Assembly (NCBI GenBank): GCA_942493235.1
Contig: OW818676.1
Span: 3,348,001-3,412,000 of the forward strand
DNA: 64,000 nucleotides
Source of the DNA: ENR-C587 sp942493235
GTDB lineage: Bacteria; Bacteroidota; Ignavibacteria; Kapaibacteriales; UBA2268
Reading direction: 5' to 3'
A program made the translations under genes and the position numbers. This document shows positions 16,664 to 24,788 of the stretch, one piece after another. The notes under the pieces are model-generated. The model ran no database searches, was not told where the DNA came from, and saw only the letters and a list, made by a program, of their open reading frames with translations. Positions within the stretch are counted from its first letter, which is position 1. The number at the start of each line of letters is the position of its first letter.

Positions 16664-17674
16664 ATGAAAATACTAATAATTAGATTAAGTGCTATGGGCG
16701 ATATAATTCTTACTACTCCGATAATTAGGTTTATTAAGAGCAAATTCCCCAATTCAGAGATTGATTTTCTGACTTCAAAGCAATTTGCAGATATATACAT
16801 TGATAATACTCAAATAAATAAGATTATCTACTATGACAAATCAAATACAATTTCTCAAGTACTAAAACAAAAAAAAGAATTAATATCACAAAACGGGCTT
16901 TATGATATTGTGATTGACTTACAAAACAACTTGCGCTCAAGAATTTTTAAATTCGGAATAGCTAAGTCCTATTATAAAATATCAAAACGCAGACTGCATA
17001 AATTGATGTTAGTCTATTTCAAAAAAAGCTGTTTTCAATATAGACATGTAGTCGATAATTATCTTCTATCTATTGAATCTCTAAATATTCCAAAAGATAA
17101 TAGAGGAGCCGAGCTATTTTTGGATTCGGTAACTGAACCTATTGATAAGAATTTTTTAAACAAACCGATTATAGCAATAGCTCCGGGAGCACACCACTTT
17201 ACAAAAAGAATGCCTGTCTCGAAATATATTCAAGTAATTCAGTCAATCAAGAAAAATATTGACTGTCGATTTGCTCTAATCGGAGGATTAAGCGACACTG
17301 AATTATGCTCTGATATAATGGTCAAGCTTGATAATATCGAATTTATTAATCTCTGCGGAAAATTAGATATTAGGCAGACTGCTAAAGCAATTGAGCAATG
17401 CTCGGCAATTGTTACCAATGATACGGGAGTAATGCACATTGCTACGGCAGTAGGGATACCTATTGCGGCTATATTCGGTTCTACAGTTAAAGAATTCGGA
17501 TTCGAGCCATACAGGGCAAACTATAAGATATTTGAGTCTGAAGTCAATTGTCGCCCATGTACGCATATAGGAAGAGCCGAATGCCCAAAGGGACATTTCA
17601 ATTGCATGACATTTATTGATACGGAATCAATCTCTGCCTGGATAGTAAACGAGATATTAAAATCCCATAAATAA
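16664..17674 (+). CDS. Glycosyltransferase family 9 (heptosyltransferase-like)
   Basis: 336 residues. The N-terminal motif KILIIRLSAMGDIILTTPII is typical of GT9 ADP-heptose:LPS heptosyltransferases. The C-terminal donor-binding region has IAPGAHHFTKRMP, the VTNDTGVMHIATAVG segment and AIFGSTVKEFGFEP. A cysteine cluster near the C-terminus (CRPCTH, AECPKG, FNCM) is also common in the family. The likely role is addition of heptose or a related sugar to the LPS core on the cytoplasmic face of the inner membrane. WaaC and WaaF types cannot be distinguished. A TAAATTTG minus-7-like box lies at 16622-16629. The 3' end overlaps the convergent barrel gene by 18 bases. Confidence 0.88.
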   Translation: MKILIIRLSAMGDIILTTPIIRFIKSKFPNSEIDFLTSKQFADIYIDNTQINKIIYYDKSNTISQVLKQKKELISQNGLYDIVIDLQNNLRSRIFKFGIAKSYYKISKRRLHKLMLVYFKKSCFQYRHVVDNYLLSIESLNIPKDNRGAELFLDSVTEPIDKNFLNKPIIAIAPGAHHFTKRMPVSKYIQVIQSIKKNIDCRFALIGGLSDTELCSDIMVKLDNIEFINLCGKLDIRQTAKAIEQCSAIVTNDTGVMHIATAVGIPIAAIFGSTVKEFGFEPYRANYKIFESEVNCRPCTHIGRAECPKGHFNCMTFIDTESISAWIVNEILKSHK

Positions 17675-18412
17675 ATTAATTCCAATTTGAAATGAAATAT
17701 GTCTCCAGCTTCCGTCATTGGTATAACTGTTTAAAGGTATTGACAAAGAAAAATAAGGAGAGGCGAACATCCCCTTGCCGAAAGTAAAATCATAGCCCAT
17801 AGCAATTTCAGGAGATATGTTAAATGTAGATATTTCTGAAATCATACCGTTTTTTACTTCTCTTGAATTAGTTCCATCATTAAATCTATCATCATCAGAA
17901 ATTACTCTTTCTCTGATTTCAAATCTACTATTGATTAATATGTCAGTATTAACCCCGCCGGCGATATAAAAATGTGAATCTACAATTCTATATTTATACT
18001 TTAAAGCAATTGTTAAATAATCTCTTTTTGTATCTAATTCAAAATTAGTAAACATAGTGTCGTTTCTGTAATAAGATGGTTCGGCTGAAGTAGTAAATTT
18101 ATCGGAGCAGTAATTATATTTAATAACAGCGGTAATAGCCTCTCCCCCGTTTACCCAATACTCACCGGCAACACCAATCCCATATTGAGTTCCGCTGCCG
18201 TCATCGAATTTACAGCAAGGAATTTTAAATTCCGACATATTAATATCTCCGAAATTATTCAGCTGAGAAGTGCTGAAATTTATACCCAGAAACTTATTCG
18301 GGCTTTCTGCAGGAAATCGAGCTGAATACTGCCAGTCAAATCCCTGTGAGAAACTAATATCTAACTCAAGAGCCATGATAATGAGAAATATAAATATTGA
18401 CTTTATTTGCAT
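17657..18412 (-). CDS. Outer-membrane beta-barrel protein, PorT/OMP-like
   Basis: 251 residues with a signal peptide (cleavage plausible after SFSQ). The mature chain has alternating hydrophobic/polar beta-strand segments, for example GIGVAGEYWVNG, TIALKYKYRIV and HISFQIGINLFMGF. The terminal Phe fits a BAM recognition signal. This suggests a small outer-membrane barrel of about 10-12 strands. Its start overlaps the end of the upstream T9SS cargo gene (18403-20715) by 10 bases, so the two are almost certainly one transcript. I do not recognise a specific family; annotation pipelines would probably call it a porin-family or outer-membrane beta-barrel protein. Confidence 0.75.
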   Translation of the reverse strand: MQIKSIFIFLIIMALELDISFSQGFDWQYSARFPAESPNKFLGINFSTSQLNNFGDINMSEFKIPCCKFDDGSGTQYGIGVAGEYWVNGGEAITAVIKYNYCSDKFTTSAEPSYYRNDTMFTNFELDTKRDYLTIALKYKYRIVDSHFYIAGGVNTDILINSRFEIRERVISDDDRFNDGTNSREVKNGMISEISTFNISPEIAMGYDFTFGKGMFASPYFSLSIPLNSYTNDGSWRHISFQIGINLFMGF

Positions 18413-20715
18413 ACGTTCATATTGATAATTTTAACAAAACGTCCGGCTTTCATATTAATAATATAATTACCTAAGGACAAATCTTCGGTACCGAAATCAA
18501 GTGAATACACGCCTTTAGGCATATAATTATTAAGTAATGTCTTTACTAACTGCCCTTGCGAATTAAATACCTGTATAAGTGTATTGGTCGGATACGCTAT
18601 TTCATATTCAAAAGAAGCTTTATCTGAAACCGGATTCGGATAAATGGACTCCATTCTGAATTTTCCGTTGCTTTCTCTAATAATTTTCAGATTTAATCCG
18701 CATACGGAGTCAATGGTTACTAATCCGTTATTATCTTCTATATTATTATGCGAAAATATTTTATCGCAGTTATTATTAGCAAATTTAGTATTTTCAAATG
18801 CAACAGCTGAAGAAATCTCATCACCGATATAAGTATTGAATTTGATTTTTATCAGAGTATCTTTATTCAAGAAATTGACAATGCCGGTATTAATATCAAT
18901 CAACAAGGTATTCTCATCTTGCTTAATGATGGATATTTGCCGAGTAGCTTCCGAAGCGGTATTAATATTATCATATCCGGCGTATTCCAAAATCAAGCTG
19001 TTAAAAGTGAGCATAGTACTAAAGCTATTAGCATCAATAACCTTATTTTTCTCGACAATAATCGGCACGGAAATAGTTTTTCCCGGTTTAGTCTTTATAT
19101 TTTTTGGAATATTAATATCCATATTTATTATCGGTACGCTATGAGCTTTTAATTCTAATACAAAAGTATCATAAGGGGCAGATGAATTCGTATAAAATTC
19201 TAGCAATGTGCTAAAATTTTGATTCTCGGATACTGATGCCGTTAAAAAACTGATTTTAAAATCAAAATACGCGTTGGGTTCTATCTCGAATACCCTGTCA
19301 AATATTTTAAAGGGACTTGAAATATTCGGATTAAAAGCTGTATTATGTATCTTAATCTTTTCGTTACCCGAATTATATAGTCTGATAATAGTATCTTTTT
19401 CGGTAGGGCAGGATTCTGAAACTATTATATCACCGAAGTCAATATCATTAGAGCTAAATGAAATCCTGGGTTGAGTAGCTCGGGCTTTTAAAATAAAAGT
19501 AAGAAAATTTGTCTTATATCCGGCTCCATAGATTTTACGTTTTGTAATGTCGCTCTCAAGAAATATTCTTGATGTATATTCCCTCATATCAGTCGGTACA
19601 AAGTCAAGAATTAGGGTATCGACTTCATCAATTTGCAAATGCTTTTGAGTTTTTAAGTATTTATTAAAATAATACGCAGGTTCGTTAATGTTTTCAATTT
19701 CTTTGAGCACAGACTGCCCGGTTAAACCAAATGGCAGATTACCTCTATTAACAAATATAATCTTTATTTGTTTGGTTTCATTAATTCTAACATCATCTAT
19801 ATAAACTGTATCATTTCTCAGTTCGGCACCTATTACATTTAAAATCTTTAATCTCTGTTCAACTCCGTAACCGGTTAATACAATCTTAGAATATGCAATA
19901 GAATCAGGTAAATTTTGCGGTTCGGGTTTGAACCCAAGAGAATAAATTACGGTATCCCAACCTCGATAAATAGGATAGTAAGTGAAACAACGAGATTTGT
20001 GCTCACCTTTGATGATAAAATCACTATTATTATCATAAGTAACATCAAATTCATTCAATTGAGCTTTATAATAAGTAAAACTTTCGGTATCAATTGAAAT
20101 GGCTCTGTTAATCATATTTTTGTATGAGGCAGTATATCTAAGTGTATCAAAAGGATAAACATATACGCTGTCAAATTCATGAAATGAACTATAATTATCA
20201 ATATAGAGAGCTGATTTTTTAGCTTGTAAAATAAACTCTTTATAGCATTGCATTTGATTCAAGGGAGGTTCGGTAGCTAACTGTGCGTCGTAAATTCCGA
20301 TTTTTAATAGTGCAAATTTCATTCCGGCAGGGTGACTAATCAGATCCTCACTTGCATAATATCTAATTTTCAATTGTTTAGACTCATTTGCTTTAATCGT
20401 TAATGGCAAAGTAGGAGATATTCTTGCGAATTCGAGAAAATCATCAGTTGGGTACGTAGCCGAGGGTTTCCCGAGAAAAAACGAAGGGTCTAAGCCGGAA
20501 ATTTTCACTGCTTTATCAGTTGCGTTGATTATTGTAAAATCAGTTTCAAGCGAATCACCGATGTAGCACATTCCCATATTTACGGTATCAGACTGAGAGA
20601 TGTTATTTACAATTGTTACTTGAGCAAATACTTGACCGGTAAAAGCAAAAATAACTAAAAATATATATTTTATAATTTTCACAACAGTTCTACTCAAAAT
20701 GTTACATTTCAGCAT
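18403..20715 (-). CDS. T9SS-exported protein with choice-of-anchor-D-like and cohesin-like domains
   Basis: 770 residues. The signal peptide region (about 10-33, ending VFAQ) is followed by Ig-like beta modules resembling choice-of-anchor D/ASPM-SPD-2 repeats. One clear example is FSSNDIDFGDIIVSE near 400. At about 530-670 a region resembles a cohesin domain (ISVPIIVEKNK, then FSTMLTFNSLILEYAGYD). The last ~80 residues (YPNPVSDKASFEYE through the terminal VCK) are a T9SS type-A sorting domain. It is therefore predicted to cross the outer membrane by T9SS and be attached to the surface or released. It overlaps the downstream small barrel gene by 10 bases. Binding partners are unknown. Confidence 0.8.
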   Translation of the reverse strand: MLKCNILSRTVVKIIKYIFLVIFAFTGQVFAQVTIVNNISQSDTVNMGMCYIGDSLETDFTIINATDKAVKISGLDPSFFLGKPSATYPTDDFLEFARISPTLPLTIKANESKQLKIRYYASEDLISHPAGMKFALLKIGIYDAQLATEPPLNQMQCYKEFILQAKKSALYIDNYSSFHEFDSVYVYPFDTLRYTASYKNMINRAISIDTESFTYYKAQLNEFDVTYDNNSDFIIKGEHKSRCFTYYPIYRGWDTVIYSLGFKPEPQNLPDSIAYSKIVLTGYGVEQRLKILNVIGAELRNDTVYIDDVRINETKQIKIIFVNRGNLPFGLTGQSVLKEIENINEPAYYFNKYLKTQKHLQIDEVDTLILDFVPTDMREYTSRIFLESDITKRKIYGAGYKTNFLTFILKARATQPRISFSSNDIDFGDIIVSESCPTEKDTIIRLYNSGNEKIKIHNTAFNPNISSPFKIFDRVFEIEPNAYFDFKISFLTASVSENQNFSTLLEFYTNSSAPYDTFVLELKAHSVPIINMDINIPKNIKTKPGKTISVPIIVEKNKVIDANSFSTMLTFNSLILEYAGYDNINTASEATRQISIIKQDENTLLIDINTGIVNFLNKDTLIKIKFNTYIGDEISSAVAFENTKFANNNCDKIFSHNNIEDNNGLVTIDSVCGLNLKIIRESNGKFRMESIYPNPVSDKASFEYEIAYPTNTLIQVFNSQGQLVKTLLNNYMPKGVYSLDFGTEDLSLGNYIINMKAGRFVKIINMNVCK

Positions 20716-20906
20716 CTCAAAAATAACAAATATAATTGAATTTTGTATCAGACAAATAATATTTATCTTTATTTATTTAATTTATCATAGACTTAATTTG
20801 ATAATTAAAAACATTATCTGTAAGAATTCAAAATAAAGATTTTTATTAATTTATAAATTACTTAGGTTTGTATCTTAAATTTGTTTGATATATTAAGTTA
20901 TGTGGT

Positions 20907-22451
20907 ATGGAAAATATAGATATTTTAATTATCGGTAGCGGGCTTGCAGGCTGTGTTGCTGCATTAACTGCCGCAGACGAAGGTAGCCAAGTGCTAATAG
21001 TTACCAAAATGGAATCATTACTAAGCGGTAATACTACTTATGCACAAGGCGGGATAATTTACAAAGGGTTAAACGACAGCCCTGAAAAGCTAATTAAAGA
21101 CACTATGGAAGCCGGAGACGGGCATTGCTGGAAACCGGCAGTTGAACAATTGGCAAATTTAGGACCTAAATTAGTAGAAGAAATACTAATTAAACGCTCA
21201 AATGTCGATTTCGACTTAAATAGTTCTAAACAATTAGATTTAACTGCCGAGGGAGCTCACTCCGAACCTCGAATAATACACTCTAAGGATTTGACCGGTA
21301 AAGCTATCCATGAAGCTATTATCAAACAAGTAGAAATTCACCCAAACATAAAAGTATTACTCGACCATACAGTAGTTGATTTGCTAACACTGTCTCATCA
21401 TTCAAAAATCAGTTTGGATATTTATGAAAAGCCTGCATGCTTCGGAGCTTTTGTATTAAATAATAAAACCGGGCAGGTATTCCCAATTTTTGCTAATCAG
21501 ACAATTTTAGCAACCGGCGGATTAGGTCAAATCTTTAAGCATACATCAAATCCGATAGAAGCTACCGGCGATGGCATAGGTCTATCTTGGAGAGCCGGAG
21601 CAAGATGCTTTAATTTGGAATATATTCAATTCCACCCTACTACATTCTACAACGACAGAGACAGGTTCCTGATTTCCGAATCTATGCGTGGAGAGGGCGG
21701 CAGATTAATTGATAAGTACGGAAATGAGTTTATGAAAGATTACCACGAATTAGGTGATTTAGCTCCTCGTGATATAGTTGCTCGCGGAATACATCAAACC
21801 ATGCTTGATACTGACCACCCATGCGTATATCTCAATATATCATTTAAAGATCATAAATGGTTAAAAAACAGATTCCCAACTATTTATCAGCACTGTTACG
21901 ACCTGGGGATTGATATTACTAATGAGCCTATACCGGTTGTTCCGGCTGCTCATTATTCTTGCGGTGGAGTCGGAGTCAGCCTTAAGGGACGAACTTCACT
22001 TCAGCGTTTATATGCTATTGGAGAAGTTTCTTGCACAGGTGTTCACGGTGCTAACCGTTTAGCTTCAACTTCTTTATTAGAGGCTGTAGTATGGGGATAT
22101 AGAGCCGGCAAAGATGCTGTAGAGCATTGTAAAACTCCTGCATATATTCCTCCGATTTATGAATGGAAAGATAGAGATGAAATTATTGACCCTGCACTGA
22201 TTTCACAAGATTGGACAAACATTAAAAACACTATGTGGAACTATTGCGGGCTAATCCGTACTCGACAGAGATTAGTTAGAGCCAGGACTATGTTTCGCCA
22301 TCAGCAGACAGAAATCGAAAATTTCTATCAGCAAGCAAAAATGACTAAGGCAATTGTTCAGCTTCGTAACGGCATACAGACGGCAATAGCGGTTACTCAA
22401 GCTACTATTGAATCTCGAGAAAGTCGAGGAGCTAATTTTATAAAAGAGTAA
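20907..22451 (+). CDS. nadB: L-aspartate oxidase
   Basis: 514 residues, normal length. It oxidises L-aspartate to iminoaspartate, the first step of de novo NAD synthesis in the cytoplasm, using FAD. The N-terminal dinucleotide-binding motif GSGLAG is at residues 10-15. Other family features are TTYAQGGI, ARGIHQTML, the ESMRGEGGRLID active-site segment, VPAAHYSCGGV and GANRLASTSLLEA. It differs from the related succinate dehydrogenase flavoprotein later in the window by lacking the covalent-FAD HSIAAQGG motif. nadA and nadC are not nearby. A TAAATTTG box at 20876-20883 could be a minus-7 element but lacks a well-spaced upstream TTTG. Confidence 0.96.
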   Translation: MENIDILIIGSGLAGCVAALTAADEGSQVLIVTKMESLLSGNTTYAQGGIIYKGLNDSPEKLIKDTMEAGDGHCWKPAVEQLANLGPKLVEEILIKRSNVDFDLNSSKQLDLTAEGAHSEPRIIHSKDLTGKAIHEAIIKQVEIHPNIKVLLDHTVVDLLTLSHHSKISLDIYEKPACFGAFVLNNKTGQVFPIFANQTILATGGLGQIFKHTSNPIEATGDGIGLSWRAGARCFNLEYIQFHPTTFYNDRDRFLISESMRGEGGRLIDKYGNEFMKDYHELGDLAPRDIVARGIHQTMLDTDHPCVYLNISFKDHKWLKNRFPTIYQHCYDLGIDITNEPIPVVPAAHYSCGGVGVSLKGRTSLQRLYAIGEVSCTGVHGANRLASTSLLEAVVWGYRAGKDAVEHCKTPAYIPPIYEWKDRDEIIDPALISQDWTNIKNTMWNYCGLIRTRQRLVRARTMFRHQQTEIENFYQQAKMTKAIVQLRNGIQTAIAVTQATIESRESRGANFIKE

Positions 22452-22547
22452 TTTTTCTTATATTTTTTACAATTTATTTCACAATAATACATTTTTATAA
22501 TAGTCTTATATTTTTGTAGATTGTTTTCCATTATCAGAGAGGAAATT

Positions 22548-22652
22548 ATGGCTAAAGATAAGGATATTAAAAAAGAGCCTAAGAAAAAAGCTACTAAAAG
22601 CCTAAAAGAAAAAAGGCTTGAGAAAAAAGAGAAAAAGCAAAATTCTAAGTAG
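22548..22652 (+). CDS. 34-residue Lys-rich basic peptide
   Basis: ATG at 22548 is preceded by a strong ribosome-binding site, AGAGAGG, six bases upstream. The peptide begins MAKDKDIKKEPKKKATK and is nearly half lysine; it ends QNSK. A TATTTTTG box (22509-22516) lies upstream, and a strong intrinsic terminator follows 19 bases after the stop, so it looks like a self-contained transcription unit. I do not recognise the family. Small basic peptides of this sort can bind ribosomes or nucleic acid, but that is inference. It is not the ribosomal protein Thx. Confidence 0.55.
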   Translation: MAKDKDIKKEPKKKATKSLKEKRLEKKEKKQNSK

Positions 22653-22670
22653 GATTGAAATTTAACGACA

Positions 22671-22716
22671 AAAGATTATAAGAATTTCCCTTTCGGATAT
22701 TTTTATAATCTTTTTT
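22671..22716 (+). terminator. Intrinsic terminator after the Lys-rich ORF
   Basis: An 11-bp perfect stem (AAAGATTATAA at 22671-22681 pairs with 22703-22713) is followed by a T-run reaching 22716. It ends the transcription unit of the small basic ORF and separates it from the GIY-YIG gene. Confidence 0.75.
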
Positions 22717-22751
22717 GATTTATTATTATTTTTTATTTTTAAAGATTAAAT

Positions 22752-23120
22752 ATGATAGATAAAAAAAAGCTTAAAGACGACTTCAAAAATTATATACCCG
22801 ATAAAGGTATTTTTATGATTAAAAATATCAAATCAGGCAAAGTTTTTTTGGGCAGTTCATTGAATATGCACGACATACTTAAAAAGCATAAATTCGTACT
22901 GGATATAGGTAGCCACCGTGAACCGAAATTACAAGAGGATTACACCGAATTTGGAGCGGATAATTTCAGTTTTGAAATTCTCGAAATCCTCAAACTGAAA
23001 GATGAGCCTAACTATAATTATGAAGAAGATTTGCAAATCCTCGAGATGTTATGGATTGATAAATTCCGACCTATCGAAACTAATTTATATAATAAAAACG
23101 AAAAAATTCGCACCCATTAA
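22752..23120 (+). CDS. GIY-YIG-fold protein with altered signature residues
   Basis: 122 residues, about the size of a stand-alone GIY-YIG domain. The start region KGIFMIKNIKSGKVFLGSS corresponds to the GIY...YIG strands, but the signature reads GIF...FLG. Downstream, LDIGSHREPKLQEDYTEFG and FSFEILEIL match a family of short chromosomal GIY-YIG proteins in Bacteroidota and Firmicutes. Nuclease activity is uncertain because the second signature tyrosine is replaced. It sits alone between the terminator of the small basic ORF and an ASCH-like gene. A link to mobile elements is possible but not shown. Confidence 0.75.
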   Translation: MIDKKKLKDDFKNYIPDKGIFMIKNIKSGKVFLGSSLNMHDILKKHKFVLDIGSHREPKLQEDYTEFGADNFSFEILEILKLKDEPNYNYEEDLQILEMLWIDKFRPIETNLYNKNEKIRTH

Positions 23121-23295
23121 TTTTTTATTTAAAAGCCCACTATATACTGTCAGCTTTTAAAATTTCTACGAAGCTGTAAAGGTGCCTCTGAACGACCCTT
23201 TTTTTATGACATTACCTATACAACTTATTTAAAACAGCTTAGAACCAATACTAACATCTTCGATATTAAAAATAATTACTTTATAGTATAAAATA

Positions 23296-23327
23296 TTTTC
23301 TTAGAATGTAGATTATTCTTAAATTTG
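23296..23327 (+). promoter_or_regulatory. Probable Bacteroidota-type promoter
   Basis: TTTTC at 23296-23300 (one mismatch to TTTG), a 19-base spacer, then an exact TAAATTTG at 23320-23327. The expected start would lie about 20 bases before the ATG at 23352. Confidence 0.4.
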
Positions 23328-23351
23328 TATTTATTTAATATTGAGAATTTT

Positions 23352-23792
23352 ATGGACCATATAGTATATTTAGAAGCAAAAGCAAAAGAAATGGATAGGC
23401 TCGCTGTCGGCGAAAAGACCATGATAATACGTAGTTCTGACAATAGGAAGCTTTCCTGTGGCAGAGTCAGAAAAGATGATGTATTGTATTTTTTATATGA
23501 TGATAATGATAACGATGATGATAATGATAAAATCAAGGCAAGAGCGAAAGTGTATTCTGTTATTAATGCTGAAGAGTTAGAGGAAGATGAATCAAACGAT
23601 TTAGTAGCCGAAAATCAATCGTACCTGAGACTGACTCCCGAACAAATTAAAAAATGGAGCGGCAAACGGTATAATGTTTTTATTGAAATTACTGATTTTG
23701 AGTATATAGATAATTTCATAATTGATAAAACAAACTTCCCGAATAATAATGACTGGCTTCGTGTTGACGACATTAATTCAGTAAAGAAATAG
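23352..23792 (+). CDS. ASCH/PUA-like small protein of unknown function
   Basis: 146 residues, taking ATG 23352 (TTGAG six bases upstream) rather than the TTG at 23325, which falls inside the putative promoter. The layout resembles the ASCH/PUA-like fold. It starts MDHIVYLEAKAKEMDRL, with a GEKTMIIRSSDNRKL region, then GRVRKDDVLYF, an AKAKVYSV-like strand (RARAKVYSV) and YNVFIEITDFEYI. ASCH proteins are thought to bind RNA or nucleotides. An acidic low-complexity insertion (DDNDNDDDND), encoded by a GATAAT-rich stretch, interrupts the fold between strands. I recognise the pattern as a conserved hypothetical family but not a function. Confidence 0.6.
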   Translation: MDHIVYLEAKAKEMDRLAVGEKTMIIRSSDNRKLSCGRVRKDDVLYFLYDDNDNDDDNDKIKARAKVYSVINAEELEEDESNDLVAENQSYLRLTPEQIKKWSGKRYNVFIEITDFEYIDNFIIDKTNFPNNNDWLRVDDINSVKK

Positions 23793-23807
23793 AATTTTTT
23801 TACAGAG

Positions 23808-23910
23808 TTTCTATCCCCACACTGTAGAGGCTGTGTAAAAACCTTAGATTACTTTTTATAATTTCTCTGAGTGTTTCTATCCTCACGATGAATAGGCTGT
23901 TGAAAAGTCG
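23808..23910. repeat. Two tandem half-hairpin/IS-end repeats
   Basis: Two diverged copies of one unit, at about 23808-23842 (TTTCTATCCCCACACTGTAG then AGGCTGTGTAAAAA) and 23875-23910 (TTTCTATCCTCACGATGAAT then AGGCTGTTGAAAAG). The same junction recurs near 32302, 32460, 46930 and 55000. No coding potential. Confidence 0.6.
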
Positions 23911-23929
23911 AAACAATTCATTTTTAGGA

Positions 23930-24039
23930 AATACAAGAGGCTGTCTAAAAAAGTAACAGTATTGCCAAATCCTCATTCTGAGTGTAACGAAGAATGGCGG
24001 TTTGGCAATATTAATAATTTTAGACTATCTCTTGTATTA
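23930..24039. mobile_element. MITE-like palindromic element
   Basis: About 110 bp with near-perfect ~20-bp terminal inverted repeats: AATACAAGAGGCTGTCTAAA at the left, and at the right the reverse complement of AATACAAGAGATAGTCTAAA. The interior carries the recurring CATTCTGAGTGTAACGAAGA segment and an inner palindrome (ATTGCCAAA/TTTGGCAAT). It encodes nothing, so it would have to move in trans. Confidence 0.6.
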
Positions 24040-24084
24040 CTTGTAAATGAATTATTCCGGGATTTGCTAAAGACTTAAATAATA

Positions 24085-24714
24085 TTATCTAAATTCGGTA
24101 TTTACAATAGTTAGTCTGCCGGGATAAGAAATATTGCCGAACATAGTTTTTATAGTTGGTTTAGCATCAAGCTTTAATTTAGCCGGTGAGCTGTTTGCAC
24201 CGCCTATAGCTAAAGCTAAATTAGCAATCCCCTCGTAGGAGCGGTTTTTGAAAAACCTAAATAGGTCTAAGCTAACAGAAAGAGGGATGATTGTTGATTC
24301 TCCTGTCCCGGGAATAGTAACTTCATTATTGATATTTCCGGCTATGGTTTCTACCTCATCTACATATAATTTCCAGTCGAAACTGGTCATAGTGGCTAAA
24401 GTCTGCTTAGTGCCACTACTGCCGTTATTGGGATTTTTTGCTGCTACGTTAAGTACGAAATCGGCAGGAAATGCACCTTTTTTAAATGAGTTTGCTAATT
24501 TGAGCCCATCGGTTAAAGAGAAATCACTTATTCCTTTTTTACCCGCCAGACCAATACCCGAAAGACTAAAATTACTTACATTATCCAATTTAAATTGAAT
24601 TTTTTTTAAATTTGCAAAAGTATCGGTTACTTGCTTGATAGCATTACAGCCATAAATGCCAAAAGAAACAAAAACAACAAAAAATGATAATACCAAAATT
24701 TTCATATTTTTCAT
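24085..24714 (-). CDS. Lipoprotein of the LEA type 2 / WHy-like class
   Basis: 209 residues. The N-terminal lipoprotein signal ends in the lipobox IYGC, with Cys23 as the likely lipidated residue. The mature part (KIQFKLDNVSNFSLSGIGL, then VLNVAAKNPN, then LYVDEVETIAGNI) follows the pattern of LEA type 2/water-stress-hypersensitivity domains: a beta-sandwich with an NP motif, here AKNPN. Lipid anchoring puts it in the periplasm, on the inner or outer membrane. It starts 74 bases beyond the smc stop on the same strand, so it may be read through from the mreBCD-smc operon. Function is unknown; relatives are often linked to envelope stress. Confidence 0.7.
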   Translation of the reverse strand: MKNMKILVLSFFVVFVSFGIYGCNAIKQVTDTFANLKKIQFKLDNVSNFSLSGIGLAGKKGISDFSLTDGLKLANSFKKGAFPADFVLNVAAKNPNNGSSGTKQTLATMTSFDWKLYVDEVETIAGNINNEVTIPGTGESTIIPLSVSLDLFRFFKNRSYEGIANLALAIGGANSSPAKLKLDAKPTIKTMFGNISYPGRLTIVNTEFR

Positions 24715-24788
24715 ATATTCTCCGATTTATAATTTGTAATTAAAAAACTATAGACGTAACAAACAATTTTTATGATATTACTTATTCT

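Noticed and set aside
20907..22451. Second succinate dehydrogenase/fumarate reductase flavoprotein
   Set aside because: Similar fold, but it lacks the covalent-FAD His motif, and its active-site segments match L-aspartate oxidase.
23127..23160. Terminator for the GIY-YIG gene
   Set aside because: A 9-bp stem (TTTAAAAGC/GCTTTTAAA) exists but the loop is 16 bases and no T-run follows, so it is too weak to list.
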